From Actinopolymorpha singaporensis (lineage in GTDB: Bacteria; Actinomycetota; Actinomycetes; Propionibacteriales; Actinopolymorphaceae): a DNA stretch of 64,000 nucleotides. Within the stretch, counting starts at the first letter, position 1. Each line of letters begins with the position of its first letter. Under the pieces are notes generated by a model. The model did not search any database and had not been told where the DNA came from. It saw only the letters and a program-made list of their open reading frames with translations. Positions 51,677 to 61,139 of the stretch are shown here, one piece after another. A program made the translations under genes and the position numbers. The DNA is taken from assembly GCF_900104745.1 (NCBI RefSeq), contig NZ_LT629732.1, positions 682,001-746,000 on the forward strand, read 5' to 3'.

Positions 51677-52714
51677 CTACCAGATGAGTCCTTCTAGATG
51701 GTTGTGGCCGGAGAGCAGGCGAGTGATGCGGTCCTGCGCCGCTTCGCGTTCGTCAGGCTGGGGGTGGCGTGCGTATAGCACGAGCTCCCCGTACATGTCA
51801 TAGAAGTTCAACCGCTCGCGCAGATGCTCGCGCTCGAACAGCTCCGGATATGCGCCGTGCAGCCATCCGGGAACCTCTGTGAGTATGGTCTCGTCGAGCC
51901 CCTGTTCATCGGGTGTGGGTGGGAACTCTCGCGCCCTCGCACACCAGCGCAGGATGGTATCGAGCTCGACATCCGCCGGCTGAGCCAACGCCTCGGCGAA
52001 GTCGATGAGACCGGTGACACGTCCACGGTCGACGATCACATTAGATCCATGCAAATCGCCGTGGACAAGGACGGGTTCGTCGGCGGCGAACAACACCAAC
52101 CGCTCCTGGACCCAATCGGCCACGTCCGCGACCAGGCGCGAGTCATGACCGGGCAGTCGCCGGGCAGCCTCGACCTGCTCGAGCGCCGCACCCACCACGG
52201 GTGGGTGGAACGCAGCCCACGACTTGCCGGCGAGCGCGGCGGCCAGCCAGGGCGGCAGCAAGCCTGCCGGGACAGGAACCCGGTGGAGGGCGCGCAACGC
52301 AGCACCAAGGCTCTCGATGATTGCTTGGCGCGTGTGCGAGTCCGCCGTCGGCCATGCCTCGTACAGGGTTTGGCCGGGCAGGCGTTCGGAGATGTACCAC
52401 GGCCCGTCCGGGCCGTCGCCGTGGGCGATGTGCCGGGCGTGTGGGACCTCGCTGCCGGCGAGCAGGTCGACGACTGCAGCCTCGTGGCGATACGCGTCGC
52501 GGTGCCGTTCGTCGGTATTCAGTCGTACGACGTATTCGTCGCCGATCCACGCGCGGCTAACCCAGCCAGCCTTTCGAATAAAGCGCCCGGTTGCCGGCAG
52601 ACCAGCGGCCGCCAAGATCCTCAGCAACGCCGGATCGGTAGCCGGCTCGTCGACGACCGGTGTTGATTGGTCACACACGTACCAAGTCTCACACCACACC
52701 AGGGTGATCTGCAC
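51677..52714 (-). CDS. Aminoglycoside phosphotransferase-family kinase
   Basis: Catalytic loop VLVHGDLHGSNVIV and the metal region LIDFAEALAQPADVELD (D-F-A-E) are intact; RFIRKAGWVSRAWIGDEYVV forms the N-lobe. GTG 52714 gives 345 residues; GTG 52678 is a possible later start. It is element cargo next to the control region. Whether it modifies a drug or a cell metabolite is unknown. Confidence 0.8.
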   Translation of the reverse strand: MQITLVWCETWYVCDQSTPVVDEPATDPALLRILAAAGLPATGRFIRKAGWVSRAWIGDEYVVRLNTDERHRDAYRHEAAVVDLLAGSEVPHARHIAHGDGPDGPWYISERLPGQTLYEAWPTADSHTRQAIIESLGAALRALHRVPVPAGLLPPWLAAALAGKSWAAFHPPVVGAALEQVEAARRLPGHDSRLVADVADWVQERLVLFAADEPVLVHGDLHGSNVIVDRGRVTGLIDFAEALAQPADVELDTILRWCARAREFPPTPDEQGLDETILTEVPGWLHGAYPELFEREHLRERLNFYDMYGELVLYARHPQPDEREAAQDRITRLLSGHNHLEGLIW

Positions 52715-52752
52715 ACAGGATTAATCACCGGTTCCGTGTGCTCGGTGCACCG

Positions 52753-53187
52753 CTAGTTTGTGACGCGTTCGCCGTCGTGACTGCGGATGGCTGGCCGGGG
52801 CTCTTCTGTAGGAAGGGCGTCGAGGAGGCGGATGGCGTAGGCCTCGCTCATGCGGTCGCGGATCTGATCTGGTGTGAGCCAGGCGACGCGGTCGGTCTCG
52901 ACGCTGGTCTGCTCGGTTCCGCCGGCGAGGTGGCAGCGGAAGACGAGGGCGACGATTCCGCGGTTCATGTTCTTGTAGACGCCGGTGAGTGCGTCGGGTT
53001 CGACGCGGAGGCCGGTCTCCTCTTTGACCTCTCTGCGGAGGCCGTCGTGGATGGATTCCTCGAGCTCGAGGACGCCGCCGGGTGGTTCCCAGTGGCCGTT
53101 GTCGCGGCGTCGGATGGCCAGGACCCGTCCTTGTGGGTCGAGGACGGCTGCGGCGACGCTGACGGAGTGGAGCGGGGCTGGGGACAT
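52753..53187 (-). CDS. Nudix hydrolase (Pif-like) of the element's control region
   Basis: ATG 53187 follows GAGGAGCTCCC. The Nudix box is GGVLELEESIHDGLRREV with KEETGL, complete. Position beside a KorSA-type GntR gene and a Pra-like segment is as in pSAM2, whose pif gene encodes a Nudix-motif immunity factor. The identity as Pif is inferred from context. Confidence 0.75.
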   Translation of the reverse strand: MSPAPLHSVSVAAAVLDPQGRVLAIRRRDNGHWEPPGGVLELEESIHDGLRREVKEETGLRVEPDALTGVYKNMNRGIVALVFRCHLAGGTEQTSVETDRVAWLTPDQIRDRMSEAYAIRLLDALPTEEPRPAIRSHDGERVTN

Positions 53188-53253
53188 GGGAGCTCCTCGG
53201 GACTCCAGTGACCCAGAGTGTACGAAGTCAGGTAGAGGAGTACAGGAGGCGGC

Positions 53254-54022
53254 ATGGTCACGGGCGGCGTGGACACGGCCAGTGACCGGCCTGTCTACAA
53301 GCAGATCGCCGACTTGCTCCGGTCCTCGATCGAGCGAGGCGATCTCGGTCCCGGTGAGCGGTTGCCGAGTGAGACCGAGTTGATGAAGCGGTACGGCGTG
53401 GCGCAGGGGACTGTGCGCCAGGCTGTGGGCCTGCTGCGGAGTGAGGGTGTGGTGATCGCCGAACACGGTCGTGGCGTGTTCGTCCGTGCGCGTCCTCGGT
53501 TGCGTCGCTTGGCGCATGACCGGTTCGCTCGTCGGCACCGAGGCGGGTCACTCTGCCTACGACGCTGAGGCGGAGAAGGTGACGCCCTTCGTCGACTCGA
53601 TCCGTGTCTACCCCGACAAGGCCCCGGCTGACATCGCGCAGCGCCTGGGCCTGCGCAAGGGTGCCGAGGTGCTCGTTCGTAGCCGGCGGTACCTCAGCGA
53701 CGGCCAGCCCACGGAGACGGCGACCTCCTACATTCCGTGGGAACTGGCCAAGGGCACGCCGATGGTGGAGACCAACCCAGGCCCGGGCGGTATCTACGCC
53801 CGGATCGAGGAAGGCGGCCACCAGCTCGGCCGGTTCACAGAGGACGTTACGGCGAGGATGCCGACGCCGGACGAGGTGAAGGTCCTTCGCCTTGCACCTG
53901 GCTCGCCGGTGATCGGCCTGGTTCGCACGGCCTACGACGTCGACGACCAGGCGGTGGAGGTCTGCGACACGGTGATGTCGGCCGACCTGTACGTCCTCAG
54001 CTACGAACTTCCCGCCTCCTGA
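53254..54022 (+). pseudogene. GntR-family regulator (KorSA-like), frameshifted
   Basis: Frame one (from ATG 53254) gives the winged helix: PVYKQIADLLRSSIERGDLG, LPSETELMKRYGVAQGTVRQ and up to LRRLAHDRFARRHR. Frame two then continues a UTRA domain: SAYDAEAEKVTPFVDSIRVY through VIGLVRTAYDVDDQAVEV. The switch occurs near 53530-53550, so a +1-type frameshift breaks the gene unless bypassed. In pSAM2 relatives the KorSA repressor controls pra and so replication and excision. The GTGTAC...GAGTAC pair upstream (about 53219-53244) is a candidate operator. Confidence 0.75.
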
Positions 54023-54071
54023 CGCCCCGGCGCCAGGGTTTCCTTACCGCCGACTGGAGACACGGATTCCG

Positions 54072-54482
54072 GTGGCGAACGAGCACGCGTTCCCGCATGG
54101 GGTGTACGCGTTCACCTCTACGGAGGTGAAGCCCGCCAGGGACTTTGAGAAGTCCACGCGGGACAGCCCGGTGCAGATGATCGACCGGGACACCGATCTT
54201 CCGGTGTGGACGTTCGACGTGCTGGATGCGGATCCGAACGCGGAGGGCAAGAACGCCGCGATCACGGTGCGGATCCTGTCGAAGTATCAGCCGACGTTGC
54301 CGGAGGCGCCGGCTGGGTCGCCGTTCCGGCCGGTGGAGTTCGAGTGCCTGACCGGTACCCCGTACGTGGACTCCCAGCGGTGCACCGGCAACGGCCCGGG
54401 CCCGCACCGCTGCAGGTCGAGGCTGGCGTGGTCGTGGCGGGCGAGCGCGATCGTTGCGCCCCAGCCGACGAGTGCGGCGCGT
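54072..54482 (+). pseudogene. Pra-like element activator segment, fused to integrase
   Basis: GTG 54072 begins VANEHAFPHGVYAFTSTEVK, then VPVWTFDVLDADPN-like and FRPVEFECLTGTPYVDSQRC, recognisable as the replication/integration/excision activator (Pra) family of pSAM2-type elements. The frame does not stop where Pra normally does but runs straight into integrase sequence, so the gene junction and whatever lay between pra and int have been deleted. Confidence 0.65.
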
Positions 54483-55022
54483 GGCCCGATTGTCCGTAAG
54501 GCCCTCACGGATGCGGTGCGCGTCGACGAGGTTCTTGCGTCCAACCCGGCGGAGCGGGCCAAGCGGCCACGCAGGACCCGGCCCCCGGTTGGGTCGGTGT
54601 GGTCGGCCGAGGAGTTGCGGATCTTCCTTCGAGCGACGTCTGCGCATCGCCTGTCGGCGTTCTTTCATCTGGCCGCGTACACCGGTGCTCGTCGCGGCGA
54701 GTTGCTCAACCTGCGGTGGTCAGACGTCGACCTCGACGGGTCGGAGATCAGGATCCGGGGATCCGCGGCGGTCATCGCGGGTGAGCGTGTCGAGGGAACG
54801 ACGAAGGGTGGGCGCGCGAGCGCCTCGTGAGCATCGACGCTCGGACAGTCCGCGTCCTCCGAGAGGACCGATCGAGGCAGGCACAGGAGCAGCTTGTGGC
54901 TGGCGCGGCGTGGTCGAGCGACGGCCACGTGTTCACGACAGGGCTGGGGTCACCGGTGTACCCCGACACCGTGTCCCAGCTCATGCCGAAATTGATCAGT
55001 GCGCACAACAAGTCGGCGGGCA
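54483..55022 (+). pseudogene. Site-specific tyrosine integrase, broken
   Basis: The first part, in frame with the Pra segment, reads RKALTDAVRVDEVLASNPAE, then AAYTGARRGELLNLRWSDVD with the first catalytic arginine, to EGTTKGGRA. A frameshift near 54825 leads to SIDARTVRVLRE and HVFTTGLGSPVYPDTVSQLM. After SAHNKSAG (about 55022) homology stops, so the HxxR and tyrosine motifs are missing. The N-terminal domain is also lost. The enzyme cannot function. Confidence 0.8.
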
Positions 55023-55146
55023 TCCAGCCTCCGCTGCCGCGGACCAGGCGCTCGACGAGGCCGATCCGCTGCCCCTCGCGACGACCTCGTGTTGGCAGAA
55101 GCGTTAGCAAACCGGCCGCCAGATGGGAACGGTTGTCAAATGACGA

Positions 55147-55183
55147 AGGCCCCTGCTCAGGCGTTGTGCCTGGTCAGGGGCCT
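55147..55183. terminator. Hairpin terminator downstream of tRNA-Arg
   Basis: AGGCCCCTG and CAGGGGCCT are perfect 9-bp arms with further AGGC/GCCT pairing inside. It lies just beyond the tRNA 3' end (leftward), between the integrase remnant and the tRNA. Its half sequence GGTCAGGGGCCT also sits beside attL at about 46560. Confidence 0.75.
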
Positions 55184-55202
55184 CTTGTCTAGGTGCCACC
55201 AT

Positions 55203-55247
55203 GTGCGCGCTCGGAGGGATTCGAACCCCCAACCTTCTGATCCGTAG
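55203..55247 (-). repeat. attR: 45-bp tRNA-Arg 3' part shared with attL
   Basis: Identical to 46580-46624. It lies inside the complete tRNA gene, so the tRNA was restored at this end on integration. Confidence 0.9.
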
Positions 55248-55278
55248 TCAGATGCTCTATCCGTTGAGCTACGAGCGC
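55206..55278 (-). tRNA. tRNA-Arg (anticodon ACG)
   Basis: The minus strand folds as a cloverleaf: acceptor GCGCTCG with CGAGCGC, D-arm GCTC/GAGC, anticodon stem TCTGA/TCAGA with loop CTACGGA (anticodon ACG, read as ICG), and T-arm GGGGG-TTCGAAT-CCCTC with one G-T pair. The discriminator is G and CCA is not encoded. It is the attachment site of the element to its left. Confidence 0.95.
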
Positions 55279-55553
55279 CGGGAACGGTTGGAGAGTCTAC
55301 AGGTACCCCTCCGGTGCCGCCGAACCAGTTACCCCTCAGCGTACCGAGTGCCCGTTCCGGGCCGGTTCGGACGGATCCTCCGTGGGATGAATCCGCAGGT
55401 CAGAGGCATTGCGGGCAAAGACCGAGCGAGCAAGGCCCGGCCGGAGCGAAGTCGGGAGTACTCAAGGATCGGGTTTCAGTGCTAAAACTGACTCCAACAC
55501 CGGTGGACCTCCCAGCCCCCGAGCCACCGGTGCACGCGGAGGAGGGACGCGAC

Positions 55554-56879
55554 ATGGCGAACGGCTCGGCTGCCGACCCGGCTCGCACGACCGCGTCCGC
55601 CACCGATCGTGCCCCCGCCCGCCTCCGGCGACCGTCGGTCACCTGCGTTGTCGTCGGCGGCGGGCCGGGCGGCATGATCGCCGCCTACCTCCTCGCCCGG
55701 GCGGGAGTCCGGGTGACCCTGCTGGAGGCGCACGCCGACTTCGACCGCAACTTCCGCGGCGACACCCTCCACCCGGCCACCCTGGAGCTCCTGGACACCC
55801 TCGGCCTGGCCGACGAGCTCCTCCGGCTCGACCACTACCGCGCCCGGTACTTCCGCTTCCACACCCCCACCGCGACGATCACCACCACCGACTACGGCCG
55901 CCTGCGCACCCGCTTCCCGTACGTCGCGCTGATGCCACAGGACCGCTTCCTCGACTTCATGGCCGCCAAGGCGGCGGAGTTGCCGACGTTCACGTTGCGG
56001 AGGCAGGCCCGGGTCACCGGCCTGCTGGAGGACGAGGACGGCGTGGTCCAGGGTGTGCGCTACCGCGGACCGGACGGAGAGCACGAGCTTCCGGCCCGGC
56101 TGGTGATCGGCGCGGACGGCAGGTTCTCCCGGCTGCGGAGGCTGGCCGACATGCCCGCGGAGTCGTTCGGCGCCGGCGCGGACGTGCTGTGGTTCGAGCT
56201 GCCCCGCCGACCGCGGAGCGACCCGCCGGACGCGGACGTCTCGCTGTACTTCGGCGTCGGCGGGTACGTCGGAGTCCTCGGCCGCACCGAGACCTGGCAG
56301 GTCGGCTACACGATCCCCAAGGGGAAGTACGCGCAGGCCCGTGAGGCAGGCGTCGTACCCATCCAGGACTTCATCCGCCGCTGGGTGCCGTGGCTGGCCG
56401 ACCGGGCACATCTGCTCGCCGACTGGTCCCGGCTGACGCTGCTGTCGGTCGACATCGCCCGCGTGGAGCGCTGGCACCGCCCGGGACTGCTGCTCATCGG
56501 CGACGCCGCACACGTGATCTCACCGGTCGGCGGCAACGGCATCCTGATGGCCATCCAGGACGCGGTGACGGTGGCCAACGTGCTGGCCCGCCCGCTCCGC
56601 CAACGGGGGCTTGTCAGCGACGCCGAACTCGCCCGCGTCCAGGAGAACCGTGAGCCCGCGATCATCTCCGTCCAGCGCCAGCAGATCCGCACCGAACGCC
56701 GGTCGGCGGCCACCCTGCGCGCGGACAAGGCGTTCCGGCCACCGCTGCCGCTGCGCCTGATCACCGAGGTTCCGTTGGTGCGCTGGCTGAGCGCCCGGTC
56801 CAACGCCTACGGCCCGCGAACACCCCGCCTGGACGAGTCCGTCCTGACGTCGCCCCCGGTCGGCAGGGGGGCGTCGTGA
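55554..56879 (+). CDS. FAD-dependent monooxygenase (UbiH/PHBH-like) of the carotenoid operon
   Basis: ATG 55554 follows GGAGGGACGC. Motifs are VVVGGGPGGMIAAYLLARAG (FAD dinucleotide site), ARLVIGADGRFSRLRRLADM (DG motif) and GLLLIGDAAHVISPVGGNGI (GD motif), the full set of class A flavoprotein monooxygenases. It is the first gene of a five-gene operon and overlaps crtE by 4 bp. Its role in a carotenoid pathway is not established; it may hydroxylate or dehydrate a product, or act on a quinone. Confidence 0.8.
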   Translation: MANGSAADPARTTASATDRAPARLRRPSVTCVVVGGGPGGMIAAYLLARAGVRVTLLEAHADFDRNFRGDTLHPATLELLDTLGLADELLRLDHYRARYFRFHTPTATITTTDYGRLRTRFPYVALMPQDRFLDFMAAKAAELPTFTLRRQARVTGLLEDEDGVVQGVRYRGPDGEHELPARLVIGADGRFSRLRRLADMPAESFGAGADVLWFELPRRPRSDPPDADVSLYFGVGGYVGVLGRTETWQVGYTIPKGKYAQAREAGVVPIQDFIRRWVPWLADRAHLLADWSRLTLLSVDIARVERWHRPGLLLIGDAAHVISPVGGNGILMAIQDAVTVANVLARPLRQRGLVSDAELARVQENREPAIISVQRQQIRTERRSAATLRADKAFRPPLPLRLITEVPLVRWLSARSNAYGPRTPRLDESVLTSPPVGRGAS

Positions 56880-57988
56880 AGGTGGGGGCCGAGCCCGGCC
56901 GGGCAGGGATCGAAGTACGTCCGGGCCGTTTGACCGACGACTTCGACCGCGCGGTCGACGCCTACCTGCGGGACCTGCTTGCCGCCGAGGCGACGCCGTG
57001 GACGGACGGGCTCGCCGTACGGTTGACCGACCGGGCAGGTGACCGGCTGGGCGAGCTGCTCGCCGACCTGTGTGCCAGCCTTACCGGCGGCAAGCGGTTG
57101 CGGCCGGCGTTCTGCCACTGGGGTTTCGTGGGCGTGGACGGTACGCCACCGGGCGACACGGCAGTCCGCGCCGCCGCCGCCCTCGAACTCCTGCACACGT
57201 TCGCGCTCGTCCACGACGACGTGATGGACGGCTCATCCTCACGGCGCGGCGCACCCGCGCTGCACGCCACCCTGCTCGCCCGGCACTCCTGCCACGGCTG
57301 GCGCGGCGACCCGCGGCGGTTCGGCGCGGGCCTGGCGGTGCTGGTCGGCGACCTCGCGTTCACGCTGGCCCACCGGATCGCCGCCGGCCTGCCCGATTCG
57401 GCCGCGCGGACCTGGCACCAGATGTGTACCGAACTCGTGGTCGGGCAGCACCTGGACATGCTGGGCAGCGCAACCGGCGAACGCGACGCCGACTACGCCA
57501 CGTCCGTCGCGACCCTGAAGTCCGGTCGCTACACAGTCGTCCGTCCGCTGCAGCTCGGGGCCTGCCTCGCGGGTGGATCGAGGTCGCTCATGGCGGCGTA
57601 CGCCGAGTACGGAGGTCCGCTCGGCGTCGCGTTCCAGCTGCGGGACGACCTGCTCGGCGCGTTCGGCGACAGCGCCGCCACCGGAAAACCGGTCGGTGAG
57701 GATCTGCGGGAGGGCCGGCCGACCCTGCTGCTGGCGGTAGCCGCCGAACGCGCCGGGCCCACCGACCGCCGGTTGCTGGACCGCGTGGGCGACCCCGACC
57801 TGGACGACGACGAGGTCGCCGCGCTGACCGCCGTACTCCGCCGAACCGGCGCCGATGTCGAGGTCGAGCAGCAGGTCAAGCTGGCCGTCGACCGCGCACT
57901 GCTGGCCCTGGAGCGGGGGCCGGTCCACCCGAGGGCGGTGCCCGCCCTGCGCGCGCTCGCCGAGGAGGCCGCGTGGCGGCAGCGATGA
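56876..57988 (+). CDS. crtE: Geranylgeranyl diphosphate synthase (polyprenyl synthetase)
   Basis: The first aspartate-rich motif DDVMD lies at residues 114-118 and the second DDLLGAFGD at 257-265, with GGKRLRPAF and LVGDLAFTLAHR in the expected places. The enzyme condenses isopentenyl units to the C20 precursor used by CrtB. GTG 56876 overlaps the monooxygenase stop (GTGA). The chain-length specificity is inferred from context with crtI/crtB. Confidence 0.85.
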   Translation: MKVGAEPGRAGIEVRPGRLTDDFDRAVDAYLRDLLAAEATPWTDGLAVRLTDRAGDRLGELLADLCASLTGGKRLRPAFCHWGFVGVDGTPPGDTAVRAAAALELLHTFALVHDDVMDGSSSRRGAPALHATLLARHSCHGWRGDPRRFGAGLAVLVGDLAFTLAHRIAAGLPDSAARTWHQMCTELVVGQHLDMLGSATGERDADYATSVATLKSGRYTVVRPLQLGACLAGGSRSLMAAYAEYGGPLGVAFQLRDDLLGAFGDSAATGKPVGEDLREGRPTLLLAVAAERAGPTDRRLLDRVGDPDLDDDEVAALTAVLRRTGADVEVEQQVKLAVDRALLALERGPVHPRAVPALRALAEEAAWRQR

Positions 57989-59547
57989 ACGACGCACCGG
58001 CCCTGGTCACCGGCGTCACCGGGTACGTCGGCGGACGGCTGGTCCCCGAAATCCTCCAGCGCGGACACCGGGTCCGCGTGCTCACCCGGTCGGTCGACCG
58101 GATCCGCGAGCGCACCTGGTTCGCCGACGTCGAGGCCGTGGAGGGCGACGCCGGCGACCCCGACGTACTGTCCCGGGCCCTCGACGGCGTGTCCGTGGCG
58201 TACTACCTCATCCACGCGATGGGCACGTCGGCGAAGTTCGAGGAGCGCGACCGCGGCACCGCCACCGAGTTCGCCCGGGCCGCCGAGCGGGCGCGGGCGG
58301 GCCGGATCGTCTATCTCGGCGGCATCACTCCCCTGGACGAGAACGGCCGCCCCGCAACCGACCTGTCGCCGCACCTGCGCTCGCGGGAGGAGGTCGGGCG
58401 CATCTTCCTGGACTCCTCGGTTCCGGCCGCGGTGATGCAGGCGGCGGTGATCATCGGGTCGGGCTCGGTGTCGTTCGAGATGCTGCGCTACCTCACCGAG
58501 CGGTTGCCGGCGATGGTGGCGCCGTCGTGGGTGCGTACGCGGATCCAGCCGATCGCGATCCGGGACGTGCTCTGGTATCTCGCCGAGACGCCGAGGCTGG
58601 CGCCGGACGTCAACCGCACGTTCGACATCGGCGGCACCGACGTCCTCACGTACGAGCAGATGATGAAGCGGTTCGCCGCCGTGGCCGGGCTGCCCCGGCG
58701 GGTGATCGTCCCGGTGCCGGTGCTCACGCCGCGGCTGTCCAGCCACTGGGTCGGCCTGGTGACGCCGGTGCCGAGCGGGATCGCCAAGCCGCTGGTGGAG
58801 TCGCTGCGGTACGAGGTGGTGTGCCGCGAGAACGACGTCGCCGACCTCATCGGCGAACCACCCGCTGGCCGGCTCGGGTTCGACGAGTCCGTTTCCCTTG
58901 CGCTGCAACGGATCCGGGAGGCCAACGTGACGACCCGGTGGTCGTCGGCGTCGGTGCCGGGCGCGCCCAGCGACCCGCTGCCCACCGACCCGGACTGGGC
59001 CGGCGGCAGCCTGTACGTCGACGAGCGCCGGCGCCGGGTGCACGCGTCGCGGGACACACTGTGGTCGGTGATCGAGGGGATCGGCGGCGAGCGCGGGTGG
59101 TACTCCGTCAACATGCCCTGGCGGATACGCGGGCTGATGGACCGCGCCGTCGGCGGTGTGGGACTGCGGCGCGGGCGCCGCGACCCGAACAGGCTTCAGG
59201 TCGGTGACGCCCTGGACTGGTGGCGGGTGGAGGCCCGCGAACCCGGCCGGCTGCTTCGACTGCGCGCGGAGATGCGGCTGCCCGGCCTTGCCTGGCTGGA
59301 GTTCCGCCTGGAGGAGGACGAGGGCGACGACGAGGTGACCCTCGTGCAGCGCGCGTTGTTCCATCCGCGCGGACTGCTCGGTCAGGCGTACTGGTGGGGC
59401 ATCATGCCCTTCCACGGCCAGGTCTTCGGGACAATGATCGCCAACATCGTCCAGGCCGCCGAACGCGGTCGGCCGCGTCCGCTGCGCAAGCACGAGCAGT
59501 GGCGCCGGGAGGTAGCCGCACGGCGAGACGAAGGAGACCACCGATGA
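57985..59547 (+). CDS. SDR-family oxidoreductase with DUF2867 domain
   Basis: The N-terminal NAD(P)-binding motif is ALVTGVTGYVGGRLVPEILQ; the SDR/NmrA part runs to about residue 290. The C-terminal DUF2867 domain shows GERGWYSVNMPWRIRGLMDR and VTLVQRALFHPRGLLGQAYW. ATG 57985 overlaps the crtE stop (ATGA); a GTG four codons earlier is an alternative. No role in carotenoid synthesis is known for this fusion; co-location implies one. Confidence 0.8.
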   Translation: MNDAPALVTGVTGYVGGRLVPEILQRGHRVRVLTRSVDRIRERTWFADVEAVEGDAGDPDVLSRALDGVSVAYYLIHAMGTSAKFEERDRGTATEFARAAERARAGRIVYLGGITPLDENGRPATDLSPHLRSREEVGRIFLDSSVPAAVMQAAVIIGSGSVSFEMLRYLTERLPAMVAPSWVRTRIQPIAIRDVLWYLAETPRLAPDVNRTFDIGGTDVLTYEQMMKRFAAVAGLPRRVIVPVPVLTPRLSSHWVGLVTPVPSGIAKPLVESLRYEVVCRENDVADLIGEPPAGRLGFDESVSLALQRIREANVTTRWSSASVPGAPSDPLPTDPDWAGGSLYVDERRRRVHASRDTLWSVIEGIGGERGWYSVNMPWRIRGLMDRAVGGVGLRRGRRDPNRLQVGDALDWWRVEAREPGRLLRLRAEMRLPGLAWLEFRLEEDEGDDEVTLVQRALFHPRGLLGQAYWWGIMPFHGQVFGTMIANIVQAAERGRPRPLRKHEQWRREVAARRDEGDHR

Positions 59548-61139
59548 GCCCGACCGGCTCCCGCTCCGGCGGCAGGTCCGGCCGCTCCGGCACCGGCAAC
59601 GACACCGCCGACGGCAACGGCACCGGCCTGTCCGGCACCCGCCCGAGACGCCGGGTGGTCGTCGTCGGCGCCGGCCTGGGCGGGTTGTCTGCCGCCTGTC
59701 ACCTCGCCGGTGCGGGCCACCAGGTCACCGTCGTCGAACAGGCCGCGCGGCCTGGTGGCCGGGCCGGTCGGATCGTGTCCGACGGCTTCACGTTCGACAC
59801 CGGGCCGACGGTGCTCACCATGCCGGACCTGCTGGAGGCGACCTTCGCCGCGGCCGGAACGCCGATGGCCGACCTGCTGACGCTGCGCCCGCTCGACCCG
59901 TCGTACCGCGCGAACTTCGCCGACGGATCGACCATCGCGCTCCGGCACGGCCGGGAGGCGATGGCGGCCGAGATCCGGGAGAAGTGCGGACCGGCCGAGG
60001 AGGCCGGCTTCGTCCGCATGTGCGACTGGCTGGAATCGCTGTACCAGTTGGAGATGCCGGCGTTCATCGACCGCAACTACGACCACTTCTGGGACCTCGC
60101 CCGGCCCCTTGCGCCGGCGCTCGGGCTGTTCCGGCTGGGCGCGCTGCGACGGCTGGAGAGCGCGATCCGGCGGTACTTCACCGACGAGCGACTGGTGCGG
60201 CTGTTCAGTTTCCAGGCGATGTACGCCGGGCTCGCACCCCAGCAGGCTCTCGCCGTGTTCGCGGTGATCACCTACATGGACTCCGTACGCGGGGTGTACT
60301 TCCCCGAGGGCGGCATCGGCGCGGTGCCGGCGGCGATGGCTGCCGCCGCACAGAAGGCCGGCGCCACGTTCGTCCACGACGCCCGGGTCGAACGCGTGCT
60401 GCACGACGGCGCGGTGCCCGGGTCGGTGGGCTCCGGGCGCGCCGCGCAGGTGCGCGGCGTACGACTCGCCGACGGCACCGAGATCCCCGCCGACGCGGTG
60501 GTCGTCAACGCCGACCTGCCGACGGCCTACCGCACCCTGCTGCCCGAGCTCGCGGCACCCGTCGCCGCGCGCAAGGGCCGCTACTCGCCGTCGGCGTTCG
60601 TGTGGCACGTCGGGGTGCGCGGCCTGCCGCCGCCGGAGGCGACCCACCACAACATCCACTTCGGCAAGGAGTGGTCGTCGTCGTTCCGTACCCTGCTTCG
60701 CGACGGACGGCGGATGCCCGACCCGTCCGTGCTGGTCACCGTGCCCACGTTGACCGACCCGGGCCTGGCACCGGACGGTTCCTCGGTGCTGTACGTCCTG
60801 GAGCCGGTGCCGAACCTCTCCGGCAAGGTCGACTGGACGGTCGAACGCCGCGCCACCCGCGACCGGCTGGCCGGCCTCGTCGAGAAGTGGGGCTACCCGA
60901 GCGACGTGGTGGTCGAGGAGACCGTCGACCCGACCGACTGGGCCCACCAGGGGATGGCCAGGGGCACACCGTTCGCGTTGGCCCACACGTTCTTCCAGTC
61001 CGGGCCGTTCCGGCCGCCGAACGTCGACCGCCGGATGCGCGGCCTGGTCTTCGTCGGCAGCGGAACCGTCCCGGGAGTCGGCGTTCCCATGGTGCTCGTC
61101 TCCGGCCGGTTGGCCGCCGAACGCGTGGAGGAGTTGTGA
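59544..61139 (+). CDS. crtI: Phytoene desaturase
   Basis: ATG 59544 overlaps the SDR stop (ATGA). The FAD-binding VVVVGAGLGGLSAACHLAGA is followed by GGRAGRIVSDGFTFDTGPTV, then GGIGAVPAAMAAAAQKAGAT and the terminal LVFVGSGTVPGVGVPMVLVS, all CrtI signatures. It converts phytoene toward lycopene by stepwise dehydrogenation. A 36-residue Gly/Ser/Thr-rich leader precedes the core. Desaturation number is not predictable from sequence. Confidence 0.9.
   Translation: MSPTGSRSGGRSGRSGTGNDTADGNGTGLSGTRPRRRVVVVGAGLGGLSAACHLAGAGHQVTVVEQAARPGGRAGRIVSDGFTFDTGPTVLTMPDLLEATFAAAGTPMADLLTLRPLDPSYRANFADGSTIALRHGREAMAAEIREKCGPAEEAGFVRMCDWLESLYQLEMPAFIDRNYDHFWDLARPLAPALGLFRLGALRRLESAIRRYFTDERLVRLFSFQAMYAGLAPQQALAVFAVITYMDSVRGVYFPEGGIGAVPAAMAAAAQKAGATFVHDARVERVLHDGAVPGSVGSGRAAQVRGVRLADGTEIPADAVVVNADLPTAYRTLLPELAAPVAARKGRYSPSAFVWHVGVRGLPPPEATHHNIHFGKEWSSSFRTLLRDGRRMPDPSVLVTVPTLTDPGLAPDGSSVLYVLEPVPNLSGKVDWTVERRATRDRLAGLVEKWGYPSDVVVEETVDPTDWAHQGMARGTPFALAHTFFQSGPFRPPNVDRRMRGLVFVGSGTVPGVGVPMVLVSGRLAAERVEEL

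Larger units (their letters stand above)
46580..55247. mobile_element. Decayed integrative element (AICE/pSAM2-like) in tRNA-Arg(ACG)
   Basis: The two 45-bp att copies bound 8.6 kb. The end next to the intact tRNA carries a pSAM2-like control region: Nudix gene, GntR (KorSA-like, frameshifted), Pra-like segment fused to an integrase that is frameshifted and lacks its C-terminal catalytic residues. No replication initiator, Xis or Tra protein was found. Other contents are a ZIP-like transporter, GNAT, methyltransferase, phosphotransferase, two small proteins, and a second integrase fragment. It is therefore very probably immobile. Confidence 0.8.
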
